Translations under genes and position numbers: made by a program | Part shown: piece after piece, positions 1 to 7,669 of the stretch | How the letters are laid out: each line of letters starts with the position of its first letter | How positions within the stretch are numbered: the first letter of the stretch is position 1 | Assembly (NCBI RefSeq): GCF_900091315.1 | Contig: NZ_FLSP01000052.1 | Span: 1-58,819 of the forward strand | Direction: 5' to 3' | DNA: 58,819 nucleotides | Origin: Streptomyces sp. DI166 | Lineage (GTDB): Bacteria > Actinomycetota > Actinomycetes > Streptomycetales > Streptomycetaceae | Notes under the pieces: model-generated | The model's database searches: none | Seen by the model: the letters and a program-made list of their open reading frames with translations, nothing else | Told to the model about the DNA's origin: nothing

Positions 1-1011
1 CCGGCCGCCCCCGCGCCCGCTCCGGCCGCTCCGGCCCCGGTCACCCCGGCCGCCCCCGCGCCCGCCGCCGCCAAGGCGACGGACGAGGGTGCCTACGTCA
101 CCCCGCTGGTGCGCAAGCTCGCCGCCGAGAACGGCGTCGACCTGTCCACCGTCAAGGGCACCGGCGTCGGCGGCCGTATCCGCAAGCAGGACGTGCTCGC
201 CGCCGCCGAGGCCGCGAAGGCCGCCCCGGCTCCGGCCGCTGCCGCCGCTCCGGCCGCCGCGAAGAAGGCCCCCGTGCTGGAGGCCTCCCCGCTGCGCGGC
301 CAGACCGTCAAGATGCCGCGCATCCGCAAGGTCATCGGCGACAACATGGTCAAGGCGCTGCACGAGCAGGCCCAGCTGTCGTCGGTCGTCGAGGTCGACG
401 TCACGCGGCTGATGCGGCTGCGCGCCCGCGCCAAGGACGCGTTCGCGGCCCGTGAGGGCGTCAAGCTCTCCCCGATGCCGTTCTTCGTCAAGGCCGCCGC
501 GCAGGCGCTGAAGGCCCACCCGGCCATCAACGCCAAGATCAACGAGGCCGAGGGGACCATCACCTACTTCGACACCGAGAACATCGGTATCGCGGTGGAC
601 TCCGAGAAGGGCCTGATGACCCCGGTCATCAAGAACGCCGGTGACCTCAACCTGGCCGGTATCGCCAAGGCCACGGCGGAGCTGGCGGGCAAGGTCCGCG
701 GCAACAAGATCACGCCGGACGAGCTGTCGGGCGCGACCTTCACCATCTCCAACACCGGTTCGCGCGGTGCGCTCTTCGACACGATCATCGTGCCGCCGGG
801 CCAGGTCGCGATCCTCGGCATCGGCGCCACCGTCAAGCGCCCGGCCGTCATCGAGACGGAGGAGGGCTCGGTCATCGGCGTCCGCGACATGACGTACCTG
901 ACCCTGTCCTACGACCACCGTCTGGTGGACGGCGCCGACGCGGCCCGTTACCTGACCGCGGTCAAGGCGATCCTGGAGGCGGGCGAGTTCGAGGTCGAGC
1001 TCGGCCTGTAA
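1..1011 (+). CDS. sucB: Dihydrolipoamide acyltransferase (E2), C-terminal part
   Basis: E2 component of a 2-oxoacid dehydrogenase complex, which moves an acyl group from the lipoyl arm to CoA. The gene is cut by the left edge, so the lipoyl domain(s) are missing. The visible 336 residues begin in an Ala/Pro linker. A peripheral-subunit-binding domain follows (about residues 30-70, with AYVTPLVRKLAAENGVDL), then a second Ala/Pro linker and the catalytic domain. The active-site signature YDHRLVDG lies near visible residues 304-311. Streptomyces homologues are usually called sucB (succinyltransferase). In related Actinobacteria one E2 of this type (DlaT) serves both pyruvate and 2-oxoglutarate dehydrogenases. 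The nearby aceE, lipB and lipA genes make a dual role plausible, but that is inference. Confidence 0.93.
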   Translation, partial: PAAPAPAPAAPAPVTPAAPAPAAAKATDEGAYVTPLVRKLAAENGVDLSTVKGTGVGGRIRKQDVLAAAEAAKAAPAPAAAAAPAAAKKAPVLEASPLRGQTVKMPRIRKVIGDNMVKALHEQAQLSSVVEVDVTRLMRLRARAKDAFAAREGVKLSPMPFFVKAAAQALKAHPAINAKINEAEGTITYFDTENIGIAVDSEKGLMTPVIKNAGDLNLAGIAKATAELAGKVRGNKITPDELSGATFTISNTGSRGALFDTIIVPPGQVAILGIGATVKRPAVIETEEGSVIGVRDMTYLTLSYDHRLVDGADAARYLTAVKAILEAGEFEVELGL

Positions 1012-1030
1012 CCCGCTTCCGCGGTACCAC

Positions 1031-1072
1031 GGCGAAGCCCCCGTCCGGAGCGTTCCGGGCGGGGGCTTCGCC
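1031..1072 (+). terminator. Terminator after sucB
   Basis: A perfect 13-bp stem (GGCGAAGCCCCCG at 1031-1043 pairing with 1060-1072) encloses a smaller CCGGA/TCCGG stem. It starts 19 nt after the sucB stop, with no U-tract, as is usual in Streptomyces. Confidence 0.8.
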
Positions 1073-1148
1073 CTACCGCCGTGTAAGTCTCGTCTCACCT
1101 GCGCGAAAGCGCCCCTGTGCGCCCCTGCGGGGCGGGCTCGCGGCCTTA

Positions 1149-1163
1149 TTGTCTAAACGTCAA
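1149..1163. promoter_or_regulatory. Candidate GntR autoregulatory operator
   Basis: Imperfect palindrome TTGTCTAAACGTCAA with matching TTGnC / GnCAA arms, 22 nt upstream of the GntR-gene ATG. FCD-subfamily GntR proteins commonly bind short AT-richer palindromes like this next to their own gene. The role is inferred from position only. Confidence 0.45.
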
Positions 1164-1185
1164 ACGCGCGCCCTAAGGAGCCCTC

Positions 1186-1815
1186 ATGACCGCGCCCGTC
1201 GTCCACTCGCTGCGCGAACAGATCCGCGAGCACATCCTGGAAGGGATCATCAGCGGGCGCTGGCAGCCGGGTGAGCGGATCGTGGAGCGGCGGATCGCGA
1301 CCGAGCTGGAGGTCAGCCAGACGCCGGTCCGTGAGGCGCTGCGCGAGCTGGAGTCGCTGCGGCTGATCGAGTCGGCGCCGAACAAGGGCGTACGGGTGCG
1401 CAATCTGACCGCCGCGGACCTGGAGGAGAGCTACCCCGTCCGGGCCGGTCTGGAGGCCATCGCGGCGGAGCTGGCGGCGGAGCGGCTCGCGATGGACTGC
1501 TCGGCGCTGGAGCCGCATGTGGCGGCGCTGTACGAGGCCGACCGCATGGCGGACGGCACGGCCCAGGTGCGGCACACCGTCGGCTTCCACCGCGAATTGG
1601 TGCGCGCGGCCGGGAACTCCGTGCTCCTGCACACCTGGGAGGGGCTCGGCATCGAGGTCTTCACGGCCCTGTCGATCCGCTGGCTGGGCACGGTCCAGCA
1701 GTCCTACGCGGAGGAGCACGAGGAGCTGGTCGCGGCCTTCAAGCGCCGGGACCCGAGGATCGCCGAGCTGGTCAAGGCCCACGTCCTGGGCTGCGCCCCG
1801 CGGCACGAGCCGTAG
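1186..1815 (+). CDS. GntR-family transcriptional regulator (FadR/FCD subfamily)
   Basis: A 209-residue regulator. The N-terminal winged helix-turn-helix (about residues 5-72) contains VSQTPVREALRELESLRLIE, typical of GntR proteins. The C-terminal all-helical FCD ligand-binding domain (about 80-205) has conserved His/Arg positions in HTVGFHRELVRAAGNS. The ATG is preceded by AAGGAG at 1175-1180 with a 5-nt spacer. The gene lies between the E2 gene and aceE in the same direction, and a perfect palindrome overlaps the aceE promoter. This suggests local control of pyruvate dehydrogenase, analogous to PdhR (also GntR/FCD) in enterobacteria. The ligand is unknown; pyruvate or another carboxylate would fit the subfamily. 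Confidence 0.9.
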   Translation: MTAPVVHSLREQIREHILEGIISGRWQPGERIVERRIATELEVSQTPVREALRELESLRLIESAPNKGVRVRNLTAADLEESYPVRAGLEAIAAELAAERLAMDCSALEPHVAALYEADRMADGTAQVRHTVGFHRELVRAAGNSVLLHTWEGLGIEVFTALSIRWLGTVQQSYAEEHEELVAAFKRRDPRIAELVKAHVLGCAPRHEP

Positions 1816-1820
1816 ACGTC

Positions 1821-1840
1821 CGCGGGGGCCGGCCCCCGCG
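1821..1840 (+). terminator. Terminator after GntR gene
   Basis: A perfect 20-bp palindrome (CGCGGGGGCC followed by GGCCCCCGCG) a few bases after the regulator stop codon. It can form a 7-8 bp GC hairpin. Confidence 0.6.
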
Positions 1841-1845
1841 CCCTG

Positions 1846-2060
1846 AAGGGGCGCGGGGAACCGCGCGACCAGCCCCCTGCGACCCGCACTCGCCGCCCCT
1901 CCGGGGGACCCGAGCCCAGCCGCAGCCACCAGCCCCTACACCCCGCGCCGTACAGCGTGCACGAGCCATAAAGGGGCGCGGGGAACTGCGCGACCAGCCC
2001 CCACCGCCCCGCACCCGCCACCCCTCCGAACGCCCCGAGCTCATCCGCGCCCACCCCATC
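1846..2060. repeat. Two tandem copies of a Streptomyces intergenic GC repeat
   Basis: Two degenerate copies about 125 bp apart. The cores at 1846-1876 and 1971-2001 both read AAGGGGCGCGGGGAAC, then one variable base, GCGCGACCAGCCCC. Similar C-rich tracts (GCCCCGCACCCGCC-like) follow each core. Each core can fold, with GGGGC pairing with GCCCC and CGCG with CGCG. I recall this core as a frequent intergenic sequence in Streptomyces genomes. The 482-bp interval between the regulator and aceE otherwise holds only the aceE promoter. Confidence 0.6.
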
Positions 2061-2160
2061 TCACCTGCGCAAATCACCGGCAGAACGGTCACCCCGTGCC
2101 ACCGCCGGAGGCACCCCGTGCCGACTTTCTCGTGATCAAGAGGTTTTCTCCCTCAACCCT

Positions 2161-2190
2161 TTGATCGATCATCGATCAGGGAGTTACAGT
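2161..2190 (+). promoter_or_regulatory. aceE promoter with overlapping palindromic operator
   Basis: Plausible -35 TTGATC (2161-2166) and -10 TACAGT (2185-2190) with an 18-nt spacer. A perfect interrupted palindrome, TGATCGAT-C-ATCGATCA (2162-2178), covers the -35 box and half of the spacer, the classic repressor position. A related half-site TGATCAA lies upstream at 2133-2139. The probable regulator is the GntR protein encoded immediately upstream (inference). Confidence 0.6.
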
Positions 2191-2298
2191 CGCGGCGGGC
2201 TTGCCACCCAAGCCCCTCGCCCTGTCCTGCCAAAGACCAAGGGCACCCCCGAACCCTTACCGATGAGGGAACCCCCTTCGACTGAGGAAGGCGGCGAC

Positions 2299-5001
2299 AT
2301 GACCGACCCCAACGCCATCCAGCCCAGCGAGCTCGACCAGCTCCCCGACCGGGACCCCGAGGAGACCGCCGAATGGCAGGCCTCCCTGGACGCGGTCGCC
2401 AAGGCGGCCGGCCCGCACCGTGCGGCCTACCTGATGCGCCGCACCCTGGAGCGCGCGGAGGGCGCCGGAGTCGCGCTGCCCAAGCTGCTGGAGACGGACT
2501 ACGTCAACACCATCCCGACCGCCGCCGAGCCCGCCGTGCCCGGTGACCCGGAGATGGAGGCCAGGATCACCGCCTGGAACCGCTGGAACGCGGCCGCCAT
2601 GGTGACCCGCGGCAGCAAATACGGCGTCGGCGGCCACATCGCCACCTTCGCCTCGGCCGCCTGGCTGTACGAGACCGGCTTCAACCACTTCTTCAAGGGC
2701 AAGGAGGCGGACGGCTCCGGCGACCAGCTCTACATCCAGGGCCACGCCTCCCCCGGCATCTACGCCCGCGCCTTCCTCGACGGCCGGCTCACCGAGCAGC
2801 ACCTGGACAACTTCCGCCAGGAGGCGGGCGGCAACGGTCTGCCGTCGTACCCGCACCCGCGCCGGCTGCCCTGGCTGTGGGAGTTCCCCACCGTCTCCAT
2901 GGGCCTCGGCCCGCTCTCCGCGATCTACCAGGCGCGCTTCAACCGCTATCTGACCAACCGCGGCATCAAGGACGTCTCCGCCTCGCACGTGTGGGCGTTC
3001 CTCGGCGACGGCGAGATGGACGAGCCGGAGTCGACGGCCGCGCTCGCGCTGGCCAGCCGCGAGGGCCTGGACAACCTGACCTTCGTCATCAACTGCAACC
3101 TGCAGCGCCTCGACGGCCCGGTCCGCGCCAACTTCAAGATCGTGCAGGAGCTGGAGGCCCAGTTCCGCGGCGCCGGCTGGAACGTCATCAAGACCCTGTG
3201 GGGCTCCGCCTGGGACGAGCTGTTCCAGCTCGACACCACCGGCGCGCTGGTACGCCGGCTGCGCGAGGTACCGGACGCCCAGGTGCAGACGTACCAGACC
3301 CGCGACGCCGCCTACATCCGCCAGGACTTCTTCGGCAAGGACCCGGCGCTCGCGGAGATGGCGAAGCTCCTCAGTGACGACAAGATCCTTGAGTGCTTCC
3401 ACCTCTCCCGCGGCGGCCACGAGTCCCGCAAGGTGTACGCCGCGTACAAGGCCGCCGTCGAGCACAAGGGCGCGCCGACCGTGATCCTGGCCCAGACGGT
3501 CAAGGGCCACACCCTCGGTGCGGGCTTCGCGTCGAAGAACGCCAACCACCAGATGAAGAAGCTCTCGGTGGACGAGTTCAAGGCGATGCGCGACCTGCTG
3601 GAACTGCCCATCAAGGACAGCGACTTCGCCGACGGCCAGGTCCCCTACGGCCACCCCGGCGCGGACTCCCCCGAGGTCCGCTACCTCCAGGAGCGCCGCG
3701 CGGCCCTCGGCGGCCCGGCCCCGGCCCGCCGCGTCCACCCGGTCGCGCCGCTGCCCGCCCCGGCGGAGAAGGCGTTCGCCTCCTTCGACAAGGGCTCCGG
3801 CTCCCAGAACGTGGCCACCACCATGGCCTTCGTCCGCCTGATCAAGGACCTGGTCCGCGACAAGGAGACGGGCAAGCGCTGGGTGCCGATCGTCCCCGAC
3901 GAGGCGCGCACCTTCGGTATGGAGTCGCTGTTCCCGTCGCTCGGCATCTACTCGCCCAAGGGCCAGACGTACGAGCCGGTCGACCGCGACCAGCTCATGT
4001 ACTACAAGGAGGCCAAGAACGGCCAGATCCTCAACGAGGGGATCACCGAGGCCGGTTCGATGGCCGACTTCATCGCCGCTTCGACGTCGTACGCGACGCA
4101 CGGCGAGACGATGATCCCGTTCTACATCTTCTACTCGATGTTCGGCTGGCAGCGCACGGCCGACCAGATGTGGCAGCTCGGCGACCAGCTCGGCCGCGGC
4201 TTCCTGGTCGGCGCCACCGCCGGCCGCACCACGCTGACCGGTGAGGGCCTGCAGCACGCCGACGGCCACTCCCCCGTCATCGCGGCCACCAACCCGGCCG
4301 CCCTGACGTACGACCCGGCCTTCGCCTACGAGGTCGCGGCGATCGTCAAGGAGGGCCTGCGCCGGATGTACGGCGAGGCGGCGCCCGGCGAGGACCAGGA
4401 CGTCTTCTACTACCTGACGGTCTACAACGAGCCGCTGCCGCAGCCCGCGAAGCCGTCGGTGCCCGGTGTCGACGAGGGCATCGTCAAGGGCCTGTACCGC
4501 TTCAACACGGCGGAGTCCGCGGGCCTGACCGTCCCGGCCAACGCCCCGCGCATCCAGCTGCTGGGCTCCGGTACGGCGATCCACTGGGCGCTGAAGGCGC
4601 AGAAGCTGCTCGCCGAGGAGTGGGGTGTCGCGGCCGACGTGTGGTCGGCGACGTCGTGGACCGAGCTGCGGCGCGACGCGCTGGAGGCGGACGCGGCGCT
4701 GCTGCGCGGCGAGGAGCGGGTGCCGTTCGTCCGGCAGGCGCTCCAGGGCGCCGAGGGCCCGGTGCTGGCGGTCTCCGACTACATGCGCCAGGTGCCCGAC
4801 CAGATCGCGCAGTGGGTCGAGCAGGACTGGGCCTCGCTCGGTGCCGACGGCTTCGGTCTGTCGGACACCCGTGACGCGGCCCGCCGCCACTTCGGGGTGG
4901 ACGCCGAGTCCATCGTGGTCGCGGCCCTCGCCCAGCTCGCCCGGCGCGGCGAGGCCAAGGCGACGGCGGTGAAGGAAGCCCGCGAGCGCTACGGCCTGTA
5001 G
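2299..5001 (+). CDS. aceE: Pyruvate dehydrogenase E1 component (homodimeric type)
   Basis: Decarboxylates pyruvate with thiamine diphosphate and reductively acetylates the E2 lipoyl group, producing acetyl-CoA for the TCA cycle. The product is 900 residues, normal for homodimeric AceE. The TPP-binding motif GDGEMDEPE begins near residue 236 and ends in the NCNLQRLDGP region. The transketolase-like pyrimidine domain follows in the second half (for example ILNEGITEAGSMADF and EGLQHADGHSP). The ATG at 2299 is preceded by GAGGAAGG. An in-frame upstream TTG at 2161 falls inside the promoter and is rejected. The E2 partner is probably the sucB product; no aceF is visible. Confidence 0.96.
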   Translation: MTDPNAIQPSELDQLPDRDPEETAEWQASLDAVAKAAGPHRAAYLMRRTLERAEGAGVALPKLLETDYVNTIPTAAEPAVPGDPEMEARITAWNRWNAAAMVTRGSKYGVGGHIATFASAAWLYETGFNHFFKGKEADGSGDQLYIQGHASPGIYARAFLDGRLTEQHLDNFRQEAGGNGLPSYPHPRRLPWLWEFPTVSMGLGPLSAIYQARFNRYLTNRGIKDVSASHVWAFLGDGEMDEPESTAALALASREGLDNLTFVINCNLQRLDGPVRANFKIVQELEAQFRGAGWNVIKTLWGSAWDELFQLDTTGALVRRLREVPDAQVQTYQTRDAAYIRQDFFGKDPALAEMAKLLSDDKILECFHLSRGGHESRKVYAAYKAAVEHKGAPTVILAQTVKGHTLGAGFASKNANHQMKKLSVDEFKAMRDLLELPIKDSDFADGQVPYGHPGADSPEVRYLQERRAALGGPAPARRVHPVAPLPAPAEKAFASFDKGSGSQNVATTMAFVRLIKDLVRDKETGKRWVPIVPDEARTFGMESLFPSLGIYSPKGQTYEPVDRDQLMYYKEAKNGQILNEGITEAGSMADFIAASTSYATHGETMIPFYIFYSMFGWQRTADQMWQLGDQLGRGFLVGATAGRTTLTGEGLQHADGHSPVIAATNPAALTYDPAFAYEVAAIVKEGLRRMYGEAAPGEDQDVFYYLTVYNEPLPQPAKPSVPGVDEGIVKGLYRFNTAESAGLTVPANAPRIQLLGSGTAIHWALKAQKLLAEEWGVAADVWSATSWTELRRDALEADAALLRGEERVPFVRQALQGAEGPVLAVSDYMRQVPDQIAQWVEQDWASLGADGFGLSDTRDAARRHFGVDAESIVVAALAQLARRGEAKATAVKEARERYGL

Positions 5002-5015
5002 AAGGCACTGTGCCG

Positions 5016-5045
5016 ATGAGGCCCCCGCTGCGGCGGGGGCCTCAT
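5016..5045 (+). terminator. Terminator after aceE
   Basis: A perfect 13-bp stem, ATGAGGCCCCCGC (5016-5028) with GCGGGGGCCTCAT (5033-5045), and a 4-nt TGCG loop. It reaches to within 15 bp of the next start. Confidence 0.88.
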
Positions 5046-5059
5046 TGCATGATGGTCGG

Positions 5060-6046
5060 GTGCGTGCCGCCCGACTGATCAAGATGGTTCTGCTGCTCCA
5101 GTCCCGCCCCTCGATGACCGCCGCCGAGCTGGCCCGGGAGCTGGAGGTGTCCGAGCGGACGGTGACCCGGGACGCGCAGGCGCTGTCGGAGGCCGGGGTG
5201 CCGGTCTACGCGGACCGGGGTCGGGCCGGGGGCTACCGGCTGATCGGCGGCTACCGCACCCGGCTGACCGGGCTTGCCCGCAGCGAGGCCGAGGCGCTCT
5301 TCCTCAGCGGGGTGCCGGGGGCGCTGCGCGAGATGGGCCTGGAGGACGCCGCCTCCGCCGCGCGGCTGAAGGTCTCCGCCGCGCTCCTGCCCTCCCTGCG
5401 GGACGCCCCGCGCAGCGCCGCCCAGCGGTTCCATCTGGACGCGCCGGACTGGTTCAAGGAGCCGAAGACGCCCGCGCTGCTGCCCGCGGTCGCGCAGGCG
5501 GTCTGGGACGACCGGCGGATCGCCGCGGTGTACCGGCGCGGGGACGGCGAGGTCCGGCGGGAGCTGGAGCCGTACGGGCTCGTCCTGAAGGCCGGGGTCT
5601 GGTACCTGTGCGCACGGGTCGCCGGGCACGGCACCCACCGGGTCTACCGCATCGACCGCTTCACCTCCGTGGACGCGGCCGGGGAACGGTTCGAACGGGA
5701 CGAGGAGTTCGACCTGCCCGCCTTCTGGGAGGACCGGGCCGAGCAGTTCGCGCGCTCCATCCTGCACGCCGAGGTGGTCGTACGGCTCTCCCCGGACGGG
5801 GTGCGCAGGCTGCCGTACGCCGGTGATCCGCAGGCGGCGCGGGAGGCGCTGGCGGGCGCCCCGGAGCCGGACGCGGACGGATGGGTGACCGTCACCCTGC
5901 CCGTGGAGTCGGAGGACGTGGCGCACGCGCAGCTCACCACGCTGGGGCCGGAGGCGGAAGTACTGGCGCCGGAGAGTCTGCGGGCGCGCTTCGTGGCCGA
6001 CGCGGCACGGCTGAACGCCCTGTACTCGGCGCCCCGGGACCGATAA
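5060..6046 (+). CDS. WYL-domain HTH transcriptional regulator
   Basis: A 328-residue protein. The N-terminal HTH_11/DeoR-like winged helix (about residues 1-60) contains MTAAELARELEVSERTVTRD. The WYL ligand-binding domain in the middle (about 140-220) contains the run LKAGVWYLCARVAGHGTHRV, and a WCX-type C-terminal extension follows. Such proteins bind nucleic-acid or nucleotide ligands and control DNA-repair, defence or metabolic genes. The GTG at 5060 is preferred because a -10-like CATGAT ends 6 nt before it, suggesting a leaderless mRNA. A TTG at 5045 would lie in the aceE terminator. The target is unknown. Confidence 0.85.
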   Translation: MRAARLIKMVLLLQSRPSMTAAELARELEVSERTVTRDAQALSEAGVPVYADRGRAGGYRLIGGYRTRLTGLARSEAEALFLSGVPGALREMGLEDAASAARLKVSAALLPSLRDAPRSAAQRFHLDAPDWFKEPKTPALLPAVAQAVWDDRRIAAVYRRGDGEVRRELEPYGLVLKAGVWYLCARVAGHGTHRVYRIDRFTSVDAAGERFERDEEFDLPAFWEDRAEQFARSILHAEVVVRLSPDGVRRLPYAGDPQAAREALAGAPEPDADGWVTVTLPVESEDVAHAQLTTLGPEAEVLAPESLRARFVADAARLNALYSAPRDR

Positions 6047-6102
6047 CAATCCGCCGCACTCCACGTGCGCCCCACCTCTCCAGGGCCGATGCTGGACCCG
6101 TG

Positions 6103-6627
6103 ATGGACGAGACGGAGTTCTGGGAGCTGGTGGACGCCACCCGCGAGGCCGCCGAGGGCGACCCGGAGGAGCAGGCGGACCTGCTGGTCGAACGGCTCCT
6201 GCAACTGGACCCCGAGATGGTCCTGGACTTCTCCCGTCACTTCGAGGCCCGCTACAACCGCGCGTACACCTGGGATCTGTGGGGTGCCGCGTGGCTCCTG
6301 CTGGACGGCGCCAGCGACGACGCCTTCGACTTCTTCCGGTGCTGGCTGATCGGGCAGGGCCGGGAGATGTACGAGAGCGCGGTGCACGATCCCGACTCGC
6401 TCGCGGACCTGCTGGACGACTTCGACGAGGAGTTCGACGGGGACGGGGAGGAGCTGGGGTACGCGGCCGACGAGGCGTACGAACAGCTGACCGGGACGAT
6501 CGCCCCCGACCTCGGTATCGCGCCCGCCCCGGCGGAACCGGTGGGCGCCGCCCTGGACTTCGAGAACGAGCAGGCTCTGGCGGATCGTTACCCCAAGCTC
6601 TGGGAACGGTTCCGCCTCCGCGACTGA
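6103..6627 (+). CDS. DUF4240 domain protein
   Basis: A 174-residue acidic cytoplasmic protein beginning MDETEFWELVDATREAAEGD. It fits the DUF4240 family, which starts with a conserved FWxLI/V-D segment and has an aromatic WDLWGAAWLL block; both are visible here. There is no signal peptide or membrane segment. The ATG follows directly after a GTG at 6100, so either could be used, and no clear Shine-Dalgarno is present. Function unknown. It follows the WYL regulator by 56 bp and may be cotranscribed. Confidence 0.8.
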   Translation: MDETEFWELVDATREAAEGDPEEQADLLVERLLQLDPEMVLDFSRHFEARYNRAYTWDLWGAAWLLLDGASDDAFDFFRCWLIGQGREMYESAVHDPDSLADLLDDFDEEFDGDGEELGYAADEAYEQLTGTIAPDLGIAPAPAEPVGAALDFENEQALADRYPKLWERFRLRD

Positions 6628-6652
6628 GCCGCCGTGTCGGCGCCGAACCCGC

Positions 6653-7471
6653 TCAGCGGCGGCCCTGCAGGCGGGCCGCCAGGTCCCGTATCTCCGGCAG
6701 CTCGGCCATCAGGGCCGCTCCGGGGCAGGTCGTCATGTAGCCCTCCTGGTGGCCCGCCAGGGCGTGCAGCGTGGCGGTGGTGCCGCGGGCGTAGCGGCTG
6801 CCGCTGTTGCTGGAGACCAGGCGTACCTCGGCGCGCGGGTCGACGCCGGACAGGCCCAGCTTCCAGGCGGCCAGCGCGGCGATGGAGTCGGTCATCGCCT
6901 TCGGTACCTCGACCCCGGCGGTGAAGGTGCCGAGCGCGGCGATACCGGCGGTGCGGTGGTTGAAGCCCTGGGTGTGGGCGCCGGTGACGGGGCGGTCGGT
7001 GCCGCCCGCGCGGCCCTCGTAGATGGTGCCGCAGCGGTCGACGAGGAAGTTGTAGCCGATGTCGTCCCAGTCCCGTGAGCCGGTCTGCCCGCTGTACAGG
7101 TAGCGGATGATCCGGGGGGACTCGGCGCAGTCGTAGGCGTTGGGCGAGTCGGTGTGGTGGATGAAGACGGCGACGACCTTGTCGTCGTAGCGCGGCGGGG
7201 GCTGCTCGCGCCAGGTGTCCCGGTCCAGCCACGCGGAGCGCGGCACGATCGGCGGCCGGGCCGCGGTGTGGGCGACGGCGGGGCGGGCCGCCGGGGGCTT
7301 CGCGGCGGTCGTGGCGGCGTCCTCCACGCCGTTCGCGCACAGGGCCAGCGCCGTGACGGCGGCGAGCCCCGGCAGCCAGCCCAGGGCGACCAGGGCCGCG
7401 CGGGGTATTCGGGGGGTACGGCGGCTCCGCACCCCCCGCGGTCTTCGCCGGACGGGTCTCTCGACACGCAT
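6653..7471 (-). CDS. PGRP-type N-acetylmuramoyl-L-alanine amidase, secreted
   Basis: Predicted to cleave the lactyl-amide bond between muramic acid and the peptide stem of peptidoglycan. The 272-residue product has an Arg-rich N-terminus followed by a hydrophobic export or anchor segment (AALVALGWLPGLAAVTALAL). A PGRP/Amidase_2 domain follows. Zinc-ligand candidates are the His pair in VFIHHTDSPN, a His in GAHTQGFN or GHQEGYM, and Cys in TTCPG. The substrate-binding GYNFLVDRCGTIYEGRAGG block is complete. The ATG at 7471 is chosen because an upstream extension to 7582 encodes low-complexity sequence. No good Shine-Dalgarno is visible. Confidence 0.87.
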   Translation of the reverse strand: MRVERPVRRRPRGVRSRRTPRIPRAALVALGWLPGLAAVTALALCANGVEDAATTAAKPPAARPAVAHTAARPPIVPRSAWLDRDTWREQPPPRYDDKVVAVFIHHTDSPNAYDCAESPRIIRYLYSGQTGSRDWDDIGYNFLVDRCGTIYEGRAGGTDRPVTGAHTQGFNHRTAGIAALGTFTAGVEVPKAMTDSIAALAAWKLGLSGVDPRAEVRLVSSNSGSRYARGTTATLHALAGHQEGYMTTCPGAALMAELPEIRDLAARLQGRR

Positions 7472-7669
7472 GGCACCACTGTCCGACGGATCCGGACCGT
7501 TCGCGATATGTGCGCTGCCACCCGAAGGAACACCCGATGGAACCATCGTCATGGTCTGGGACGTTTTCCGGGGTACACGCACGCGTGACTGGTTCGCCGC
7601 GGCACGCGCGCGTGACTGATCACTGAGCCCGTTCCGTGCGTACTGAATGGTCGAGAGAGAGGCGGCTTG

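Noticed and set aside
2257..5082. A 941-codon minus-strand frame antisense to aceE
   Set aside because: Shadow of aceE codon bias; no recognisable motifs.
7472..7669. Overlapping small frames in the amidase/protease intergenic region
   Set aside because: No ribosome sites, and Arg-rich low-complexity translations; treated as a divergent promoter region.
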